Positions 35,696 through 43,009 of a DNA stretch of 64,000 nucleotides are shown here, piece after piece. The number at the start of each line of letters is the position of its first letter. The first letter of the stretch is position 1. Under the pieces are notes generated by a model. It had not been told where the DNA came from. It worked only from the letters and a program-made list of their open reading frames with translations, and made no database searches. The translations under genes and the position numbers were made by a program. Source of the stretch: VXNE01 sp965248075 (GTDB lineage: Bacteria; Pseudomonadota; Gammaproteobacteria; Pseudomonadales; Azotimanducaceae); NCBI GenBank assembly GCA_965248075.1, contig CBDFIL010000002.1, forward strand, positions 682,001-746,000, read 5' to 3'.

Positions 35696-36060
35696 CGGCA
35701 ATAGCGCTCGTCCTGGCGTTGGCACCTGCGGTAGCCGAGACCTACCGGAGCATCAATGCGCGCCTTACGACCGCGCGGACTACCGCTATTCGCAGTCGCT
35801 GGAGACGAGGATCGTCGCCTCGATCGGCAAGGTTTACGGTCCCTATACGGGCGCCTGTTTCAGAAGTGCCCGCGAGACGGACATCGAGCACATGGTGGCG
35901 ACATCGAAGGCCCACGACAGCGGTCTGTGCGCCGCGCCGCCGTCGGTGCGGACCGAGTGGACGCCTGCGCTCAACGCGTGCTGGTTCGTCCACGCAGGCG
36001 GGGGACACCCTTCCAAGGATACCGATCCGGCAGTGGTCAGGGGGAGTAGCCTGCGTCACG
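35677..36060 (+). pseudogene. Secreted HNH-type nuclease, frameshifted and truncated
   Basis: Starts with a good signal peptide (MRRAPLTAIALVLALAPAVAE). After TYRS the frame must shift by one base near 35745 to continue as APYDRADYRYSQSLETRIVA, YGPYTGACF, and ETDIEHMVATSKAHDSGLCA. This is the pattern of exported HNH (DUF1524-like) nucleases with their D-I-E-H motif. The segment after VRTEW jumps to ALNACWFV, indicating loss of the Asn/His helix. It is clearly non-functional. Confidence 0.65.
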
Positions 36061-36897
36061 GGCCGCAGCCCAGGTGGCGCTTAGGCGCCGGGACTCAGTC
36101 AGCCGGGCCCGGCGTGGGAGTTCGCCACGTACGCGTGCAAAGGTGGCCGCGGGGTCGCTGTCGGCATCCAGTTCCTGGAGCACCCGAATCGACGCGTACC
36201 GCATCCCCGCGAGGTCCAGTTGGCGTGCGTTGTGCTTGATGATCGAGACATCCTCTCCGGACGGTACCGTGGGGAGATACGCGCCCAACATCCACTCGTA
36301 GAGGGCATGCCCGCCGGCGTCTTCCTCCAATCGCTGATGCGCGAGCGAGTTTGCCTGGAGGAGCACGCTGCTTTCACTCCAACCATTGGCCGTCAGCCAT
36401 TGATTGGCCGGGACATGGCGGATGGTACTCCCGTCCTCCGTGAGGAGCAGGGTCCGTTGGGTGACGACCGCCTCGGCCACCATGGCGCGGTCGATGTCCT
36501 TGCGCGGGCCGTCCCTGTCCGTGAAGAGATCGGCTGGCATCACCAGACTTAGCTCCAGTTTGGCGTTTTCCTGGTCGTCCGTTAGTGGCACGCGCTGAAG
36601 AAATCCATCAGGACGGTCGAGTTCCTTCATGAACCAACTCTGCGCGGTAGCTCTGACTGCATTGAGAATCTGCCTTTTGGCAGCAATCGGGATCGGGCGC
36701 CGTTGCAGTTCCCGCGCCCACCTGCGCACCTCGGAGGACCCCACGCACCGCCCGGTCTCCTCAGCCGTCGCGTTCAACACGGTCAGCTTCCGCACGCCAT
36801 CGTCGACCATGGACATGTTCATGCGTCGCTGTGGCGGATCACCGAGGTTGTTCGAGTCGTGTACGACGCCTTCGAGTCGCGGGGAATCGGGACGCAT
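36037..36897 (-). CDS. Possible PIN-like domain protein
   Basis: 286 residues as listed; an internal ATG (MNMSMVDDG, about residue 26) may be the true start. The middle DIDRAMVAEAVVTQRTLLLTEDGSTIRHVP has the Asp...Ala-Glu-Ala...Thr-Glu-Asp order typical of PIN-domain nucleases (VapC-like). No confident family can be given. A 111-residue gene lies 18 bases upstream on the same strand, so together they could be a toxin-antitoxin-like pair. This is inference. Confidence 0.5.
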   Translation of the reverse strand: MRPDSPRLEGVVHDSNNLGDPPQRRMNMSMVDDGVRKLTVLNATAEETGRCVGSSEVRRWARELQRRPIPIAAKRQILNAVRATAQSWFMKELDRPDGFLQRVPLTDDQENAKLELSLVMPADLFTDRDGPRKDIDRAMVAEAVVTQRTLLLTEDGSTIRHVPANQWLTANGWSESSVLLQANSLAHQRLEEDAGGHALYEWMLGAYLPTVPSGEDVSIIKHNARQLDLAGMRYASIRVLQELDADSDPAATFARVRGELPRRARLTESRRLSATWAAARDAGYSP

Positions 36898-36915
36898 GGC
36901 CTATTCGCTCTGCGC

Positions 36916-37251
36916 TCAGCCAGATGGCCGACGCGGAGGCTCGTATGGCGCGTAGCGGGACGCTTCAGAGACTGGGTTCTCGGTTTCGATTACCGGAGAG
37001 TCATAGGCCGCCATCAGCTCCTCGATCATCGCCTCGTCCAGGCCTGCGTCGCGGAGAATCTGCGGGTACGAGTCTCGAAGCCGCTGCTCGCACATCTGGG
37101 CGCGGGTAGCCTCCTGCGCCTGCTCTGCGGGCTCGGAGGGGGCCGTAACCGCAGGAGATCGCGGCGGCGCATCGGAGGTGGTGTGGCCAGCTTCACTCCG
37201 TCCGATCCCGTATGCTGCGGCCCACGTCCTTTTTCGCGCGTCATCGACCAT
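36916..37251 (-). CDS. Hypothetical protein upstream of the PIN-like gene
   Basis: 111 residues, low-complexity and acidic in the middle (DAPPRSPAVTAPSEPAEQAQEA), with a helical segment CEQRLRDSYPQILRDAGLDEAMIEELMAAYDS. It could be an antitoxin or accessory partner of the next gene; no domain is recognised. Confidence 0.45.
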   Translation of the reverse strand: MVDDARKRTWAAAYGIGRSEAGHTTSDAPPRSPAVTAPSEPAEQAQEATRAQMCEQRLRDSYPQILRDAGLDEAMIEELMAAYDSPVIETENPVSEASRYAPYEPPRRPSG

Positions 37252-37878
37252 GTCGACTCCTGGCTACCTTCAGGAACGGGGCTATGGTAGCGCGACTGAC
37301 CCCGGCGGGCGATATTGGCGCATGCTGCAGGGGACCCCACGCCCCCTACGACATCGCCATGCTCGAGAAGCACATGGCCAGCCAACAGCTTCGTGATAGG
37401 GCGGGTACCGGCTCAGAAAAGACCATGGATACGAAGTCCCGGGGGTCCGATGCACGCTGGCCATCATCGCTCCCGCACCCGACTGACGGCGTGACTACAT
37501 CCCGACCCCATCGAGGGTGCCCCTGAGCAATTTGGCGGTCGCGCCATCGCCTGCACCTGGGACCTCATCAGGGCGAAGCGGCGCCGCATGAGCCAGCCAG
37601 CTTCGCCGCGTGTTCGGAGTTGGACTTCGGTCGCTACCGCTCCCTGCGCCAACCCCGAACACGCTGAGATCGACGAGACCGCCTTCTCAACGGGGCGCGC
37701 TTGCGAAAAAGTGCGCAATTTTCGTTTGTCAGAAGTGCGCAATTTTCGTCTGACATTGACAGCGTACCCCCCCCTCGGCATATCCCCCAGTGGCAGGCCC
37801 CAGGGGCAGCCGGGATGCGAGTACAATTCCACCCGGCCTCTGCGCCAGCGCTCTTTACAAGCTAGTCCCCTGCACATC
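37252..37878. other. Gene-poor stretch with a 24-bp tandem repeat
   Basis: No convincing gene. At 37711-37725 and 37735-37749 the motif GTGCGCAATTTTCGT is repeated with a 24-base period in an AT-rich island, 130 bases before the CRISPR-like array. It could be a leader or regulatory region. Confidence 0.4.
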
Positions 37879-38262
37879 GTTTCGCCCCGCAGAAGCGCGG
37901 GGATGCTCCGATGCTTCGAGATAGGGCTTGGATTTGCCCTGACGGCCGCCCGCACGCGCGGGCGGCATCCCCGCGCGTGCGGGCGCGCGGACGGCGCCTT
38001 GAAAGCCAGAGGAGCGGCCTCGGCGGCATCCCCGCGCGTGCGGGCGCGCGGGGATGCGCCGCCGTCCTCGAACCCATAGCTCTTGAGATCCTTGGGTAGC
38101 CCCGCAGTTGCGCGGGCATGCCCGATGCTTCGAGGTCAGCCGCTGATTTCGCCTTGACGTTCCCCCTGCGCGCGTGGGCGCGCGCGGGGATGCGCCCGAC
38201 GGCATCCACCTCGCGCTTGACGCATTCTGGGTAGCCCCGTGTGTACGCGGGGATGAGCCCCG
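37879..38262 (+). CRISPR. Degenerate type I-E-like CRISPR array (five to six units), no cas genes
   Basis: Repeat-like hairpins of the form CCCCGC...GCGGGGATG occur at about 37885, 37948, 38030, 38100, 38164 and 38235. The best one (38232-38260) reads AGCCCCG-TGTGTA-CGCGGGGATGAGCCC, close to the type I-E consensus in length and layout. Distances are 61-82 bases, with extra GC-rich inserts in units 3 and 5. Two of the intervening segments resemble each other (GATGCTTCGAG ... GATTT ... TGACG). The array looks eroded. No cas gene lies in the window, so it is probably an orphan relic. Confidence 0.5.
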
Positions 38263-38275
38263 GGTTGCGCGTGAC

Positions 38276-38455
38276 TCAGTCGCGGCCAGCGTGGGTGCCC
38301 CACGCCCGTGGCTCCACGCGATCCAGTGCCCGCAGCAGATCATCCTGGGCGGCCGCGACCACTCTTCGCCCCACAGCGGCCATACCCGAACTCCATGCGG
38401 CCCGCTCGACGACGAGCGCGTCCAGCACTCTCGCGTTCAGATCCGCCCCAGCCAT
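38276..38455 (-). CDS. Small hypothetical ORF (59 residues)
   Basis: ATG 38455, 13 bases after the stop of the upstream 82-residue gene, with GAGGCG as a weak ribosome site. The sequence (MAGADLNARVLDALVVERAA) is predicted helical. No family recognised. It is supported mainly by spacing. Confidence 0.3.
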   Translation of the reverse strand: MAGADLNARVLDALVVERAAWSSGMAAVGRRVVAAAQDDLLRALDRVEPRAWGTHAGRD

Positions 38456-38468
38456 CGCGCCGGGCGCC

Positions 38469-38717
38469 TCAGTGCGCCTCGTCGAGCCAGTCTGGACCGT
38501 ACTTGGCGTCCGCCAGATCTGTCTTCAACCCGCGCTCGCGGATGAAGTCGGTGTGGCCGCCTTTCTTCAAAGCCATCAGCGTCTCTGCGGGAACATTCAG
38601 CTCGCGCATCAGGCGGTAGTACTCTTCGTTGTCCCCGCGGTCCTTTGCGTCGAGCATGTCGCCGACCACCACCAAGTCTCGCGGCAAGGCGTGGCGGTCG
38701 AGGCCCGTCACTCTCAT
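38469..38717 (-). CDS. Small hypothetical protein (82 residues)
   Basis: ATG 38717 with a strong GGAGG site. Sequence MRVTGLDRHALPRDLVVVGD, then DAKDRGDNEEYYRLMRELNV, is acidic and helical. No family recognised. The longer frame upstream is not supported. 38718-38974 contains no gene I can support. Confidence 0.5.
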   Translation of the reverse strand: MRVTGLDRHALPRDLVVVGDMLDAKDRGDNEEYYRLMRELNVPAETLMALKKGGHTDFIRERGLKTDLADAKYGPDWLDEAH

Positions 38718-38974
38718 GGAACCTCCATCGGTGCGTCTCTCGATCACTGTACCACTCCCGTGTCGCGCGAGCGGCCTATGGTCTTTGGCTCGCACCACAG
38801 CCGAGGGACTGCCACGCGCCGCCCTTCCTGTCCCCATTCGTGGACACGGTGCGACGCGGCGGGAGCCCCGAAACCCGCTACCGCAACCGGTCCAGGTGAG
38901 GAGCCCCGCCAACCATGCGACCAGTTCCGCGGCGCGGGCTGTCCGCGATCCCGGGTAGTGCCCCCGCCGTCATC

Positions 38975-39340
38975 TACGGACTCCTCACCCAACCCCAGTC
39001 TCCCTGGCGCGCGAGATCGTACGTGCGAGATGTCGCACGGCCTGTCGGGGCGATGTCCCCTTGATCCGAGCAGAAGGGTTGTGGTGTGATGGACGCGAAT
39101 GCGGCGGGACTGCCGCAACCTACAGCACCGGACAAATGGGGCCTGCGCGCAATGACCGATCTACGGATGCCGAATACTCTGCCAAGCCCGTCGACCGTAG
39201 CGACTTCCGGTTCGTCGCCATCGACGCAGCCGGTACCGCATGGCGGTGGATTGACGAGATGATCTGGGTGCCCGTCGCCGGGAGCATTGGCGACAGTGAC
39301 CGGGAGGCCGCGGGATGCGACGTGCTCCATTGATGGGCGC
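38975..39340 (+). pseudogene. Direct duplication copy B, reading frame broken
   Basis: Counterpart of 35330-35695. The small ORF restarts at ATG 39088 (MDANAAGLPQPTAPDKWGLR) but a one-base insertion near 39190 breaks it. The alternative frame resumes DFRFVAIDAAGTAWRWIDEM and ends at 39333. The first codons of the HNH nuclease signal (MRRAPL) follow and are then lost at the MITE-like element. Confidence 0.65.
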
Positions 39341-39371
39341 GGGGCATGAGGTGGCTCGTATGCATCGTGGC

Positions 39372-39621
39372 GCTAGCCCGCATTTCTCACCAGGGGCCGT
39401 GATGATCGCGGAGGATTTTGGTCCTGTGCGCGTGCTCGCGACCGAGAGCATAGCGGGGACTACGGTTGAGGGAGCACGTGCGCGCACGGGGCCAAAAGAC
39501 CCGCGAGGGCGCGGCCAGCGCAGTCCGTAATCGGCACGATCATCGACAATCGCGGTCAACTTCGTGAAACCCAAGAGCTTTTTGACGCCGACAAGCGGCC
39601 TGGTGAGAAATGCGGGCTAGC
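39372..39621. mobile_element. MITE-like element with perfect 23-bp inverted ends
   Basis: GCTAGCCCGCATTTCTCACC(AGG) at 39372-39394 is exactly inverted at 39599-39621, 250 bases in all. The tetranucleotide CGTG occurs just outside each end (39366-39369 and 39622-39625), a possible target duplication. The inside has no transposase. It abuts the truncated IS256-type gene. Confidence 0.65.
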
Positions 39622-40557
39622 CGTGCGCCTCGACTTTGGGAAGTAGTTGAGGACGTTGCCGGTCTTGTGCATCCAGCAGCGCTGGTCGCGGGTCTCTGGA
39701 TAGACCTGCGACAGCGCCGACCAGAAGCCCAGCGCACCGTCACCCACCGCCAGCTTCGCCGGCCGCGTGAAGCCGCGCTGCTGCAGACCCAGCAGCACCT
39801 CGCGCCAGCTCTGCGTAGACTCCCGAACACCGTCCTCGATGGCCAGGAAGTGCTTGTCGCCACGGGCGTTCACGCCGATCACCACCAGCACGCACAGGCG
39901 GCCGTCGTCGCCGCGCAGACCGCTGTGGATGCCGTCCGCCCACAGGTACACCCACGCGTCGTCGAGCGGCCGCCGGCACCACTCCCGGTACTGCTCGTCC
40001 CAGACGCGCTTCAGTCGGCTCACCACGTTCGCCGACAGCCCGCGGGCCGCCGCCTCGCCAACCAAAGCCGCCACAGCCTGACGCATCTTGCCCGTCGACA
40101 CCCCGTGCAGGTACAGCCACGGAACGGCCGCTTCGACACTCGCACTGCGACGCACGTACGGCGGCACCAGGGCAGATCGGAACGGCTCCACCGCTCCAGA
40201 CCGGCTGCGCGCCTTCGGCACCCGCACGTCGACCGCGCCGATCCCGGTCAGAATCTGTCGTTCTGGAAGGTGGCCGTTGCGTACCACCCGGCGCCGACCG
40301 TTCGCCAGCTTCTGCTCCTCGAACGCCCCCAGGTACTCCTCGAACTCCGCCGTCACCGCCGCCTCGATCAGCCGCCGCGCGCCACTGCGCAGAAGGTCGG
40401 TGAGGGGATCGGAAACCTCTGCTGGCGCCGCCAGCGAAACCACTTTATCTTTGCTCATGTGCGGTGTGCTCGCCTCGCTGAAACCGTGACATCGTCAACT
40501 CGATTTCAGCAGAGACACGCCGCCACGACTCAACTCATCCGTACACCAGATTCGACC
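39622..40557 (-). pseudogene. IS256-family transposase, 3'-truncated, with its left end
   Basis: The frame starts at 40458 (MSKDKVVSLAAPAEVSDPL) and keeps the IS256/mutator core: RNGHLPERQILTGIGAVDVRVPKAR, WVYLWADGIHSGL (first Asp) and LAVGDGALGFWSAL (second Asp), WMHKTGNVLNYFPKS. It then enters the MITE-like element, losing about 120 residues including the catalytic Glu. The likely outer inverted repeat lies at about 40535-40557 (GTACACCAGATTCGACC), 20 bases from the hydrolase start. The transposase is inactive. Confidence 0.85.
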
Positions 40558-40576
40558 ATGGCTCGGAGAACACCAG

Positions 40577-41653
40577 ATGACTGCTACCGACTCTTCCCAC
40601 CTACCGGGCAAGCTGGGCAATCCCGACCTCACGCTCGCCACCGATCCCCGCCTGGATCCGGCCCTGATCCCCTTCCTTGCCGGGATGGGCGAGGCGGTGT
40701 TTCAGCCTCCGGCCGTCGGTCCGGACTCGTCGTACGAAGAGGTGGTCGCCTACGCGTCGGCGATGGAGGCGGAGGTCGACCCAATCTTCGAGGAGATCTT
40801 CGGCGCGCTGGCGCCGGTGGAGGGCGTCCGCCGGCGCACGGAGGTGATCGAGGGCGTCGACGGCAACGACATCGCGCTCTTCATCCATGAGCCCATGGAC
40901 CGGGACGGCGTGTTGCCGGGCATCCTGCACACGCACGGCGGTGGCATGGTCATGTGCGCGGCCGCCGACCCCCAGTACGTGCGCTGGCGCGACGAACTCG
41001 CGGCGTCCGGGCTCTGTGTCGTCGGCGTCGAGTTCCGCAACGGCGCCGGCAAGCTCGGCAACCATCCCTTTCCGGCCGGGCTCAACGACTGCGCCACCGG
41101 CACGCGGTGGACGTACCGCAACCGGGATGCGCTCGGCATTTCCCATATCGTGGTTTCGGGCGAGTCAGGCGGAGGCAACCTGTGTTTCGCCGTCGCATTG
41201 AAGGCGAAGCGGGAAGGCTGGGTCGACGAGATCGCCGGCGTCTACTCCTGCTGCCCGTACATCGCGGGCACGTTCGACCCGGCGCCGCCGGAACTCGTGT
41301 CCTGGCGCGAGAACGGCGGCTACCAGCTCGACCCCAGGATGTGCCAGGCGTTCGTCAAGGTGTACGACCCCAGTGCGGAGCACCTGCACGATCCCCTCGC
41401 CTGGCCGAGCCAGGCGCGGGTGGAGGAGCTCGCAGGGCTTCCGCCGCACACCGTTTCGGTCAACGAGCTCGACCCACTGCGGGACGAGGGACTGATCTAC
41501 GCGCGGCGCCTCATGGAGGCCGGCGTGCCCTCGGCGAGCCGCACCGTCAACGGGACATTTCACGGGGCCGATACCGCGGCTCTGGTCCAAGTACCGCACG
41601 TCTATCGGGCGACGATCCGCGACATTCAGGGGTTCGCGGCGTCGTTGGGGTAA
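40577..41653 (+). CDS. Alpha/beta hydrolase, hormone-sensitive-lipase type
   Basis: 358 residues. Oxyanion motif HTHGGGMVM, nucleophile elbow GESGGGNL, acid Asp in NELDPLRDEG and catalytic His in TFHGAD are all present, as in the HSL/bacterial esterase family. It has no signal peptide. The IS256 end lies directly upstream, so the original promoter may have been lost. A damaged TonB receptor gene follows by 18 bases, suggesting they once formed an uptake-and-hydrolysis unit. Confidence 0.9.
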   Translation: MTATDSSHLPGKLGNPDLTLATDPRLDPALIPFLAGMGEAVFQPPAVGPDSSYEEVVAYASAMEAEVDPIFEEIFGALAPVEGVRRRTEVIEGVDGNDIALFIHEPMDRDGVLPGILHTHGGGMVMCAAADPQYVRWRDELAASGLCVVGVEFRNGAGKLGNHPFPAGLNDCATGTRWTYRNRDALGISHIVVSGESGGGNLCFAVALKAKREGWVDEIAGVYSCCPYIAGTFDPAPPELVSWRENGGYQLDPRMCQAFVKVYDPSAEHLHDPLAWPSQARVEELAGLPPHTVSVNELDPLRDEGLIYARRLMEAGVPSASRTVNGTFHGADTAALVQVPHVYRATIRDIQGFAASLG

Positions 41654-41671
41654 GAGCGCGATGGCCGCTGG

Positions 41672-43009
41672 ATGACCGCAATCGCGCACGCGCTGCGCTG
41701 TGCTTTCGTCGGGCCATCCTGACCGCCGCCGCCGCGGCGGCGGACGAGAGCGCGGGCCATGCGCACGAAGGGGCGCATCCGCACAGCGGATTCATCGAGG
41801 AGGTCGTCGTGATCGGTACGGCCATCAAGGGCACCCCGATCGACTCTCCGTTCGCCGTGACGTCGATGGACCGCGACCGCCTGGAAGCCGGCGGGTCGCC
41901 GACGTGGTCGGACTTCTTCAAGAAGCTCGGCGCGAGCCGCGGGGTTGTGGGCGAGCGGTCCAGCGCCTTCAACTCCAATCAGTTCAACGTCGTGGCGGCC
42001 AGCGTGGGCAACGTCAATCTGCGGGGCCTCGGTGCCTCCCGAACGCTGGTCCTCTTCAACGGCCGCCGGCAGGTGTACCTGCCGGCCCGGCTTATCGGGG
42101 GCCGCTTCGTGGACGTCAACGCCATGCCCCAGATTGCCGTCGAACGCGTCGAAGTGCTGAAGGAAGGCGCATCCGCGCTCTATGGCTCGGACGCCGTGAG
42201 CGCGGTGGTGAACTTCGCCACGCGCAAGGATTTCGAGGGCCTGGATCTGTCCGCCGGGCACGAGGCTATCGACGACGCCGGCAACAGCAGGTTCGGTGCC
42301 ATCTGGGGCCGCGAGTTCGGCTCCGCCCACTTCGTGACGAGTGTCGAACAGGAGAGATACCGCACCCTGCCGGAACGCGCGCGGCCCTATACCCTGGCGT
42401 CGTGGCGCCCGGGTCAGCGTGGCGGCTGGTCGTCCTTCGGCAATCCGGGCGCCTACCTGGTCCGGGACGACGGGCGCCGGGTCGTCGTCGTCGTCGTGGA
42501 TCCGGAGTGCGAAGGGTTCGGCGGCGTGGCCGAGCCCGGCACCTGCCGCTACCGCTACCAGTCGTTCTTCAACCTGATCGAGGAAACGCGCTTCGACCGG
42601 CTGTTCAGCGAGCTGAACGGGGCATGGGGCGACACCGGCCAATACCACCTGGAAGCGCTGTGGTCGTCGGTCGAGTCGCCCCGCGTCCGCAGTTCTCCTT
42701 CCTATCCGTTCGTCACCCTGTTGAACACGGATGTTCTCGAAGTCGGACCGGACCATCCGGGCCGGGTCGCCCTGTGCGACCGGTTCGGCGCCGAACTCGG
42801 TCGCTGCGCGGGAGGCGAGCCGTGGTACTTCCGCGGGCGCTCCATCGGCAACGCCGGGCCCGCCTTCGAGGTGCCGCGCGAATCCGACGTGTTCCGCCTG
42901 GCCGGATCGGTCAGCGGCGTCGCGACCTTCCTGGACCGTGCCCACGACTACGACGTGGGCATAGCATATCCTGGTCGCGGAACACGGGGAAGATGACGGA
43001 CCACGGCAC
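41672..43009 (+). pseudogene. TonB-dependent receptor, 5' part; frameshifts plus IS insertion
   Basis: ATG 41672 gives a signal start (MTAIAHALRCAFV) but the frame must change near 41715 to reach LTAAAAAADESAGHAHEG and the plug domain (IEEVVVIGTAIKGTPIDSPF, VNLRGLGASRTLVLFNGRR, VERVEVLKEGASALYGSDAVS). The barrel part runs to YDVGIAY. There a missing base near 42970 shifts the frame away from SWSRNTGKMTDHGTY, which continues after the IS. The gene was thus frameshifted independently of the IS at 43010. Confidence 0.85.

Noticed and set aside
37855..38343. Minus-strand 'proteins' with GIPAQLRG or HPRAPARAG-like text
   Set aside because: This wording is typical mistranslation of type I-E-like CRISPR repeats.
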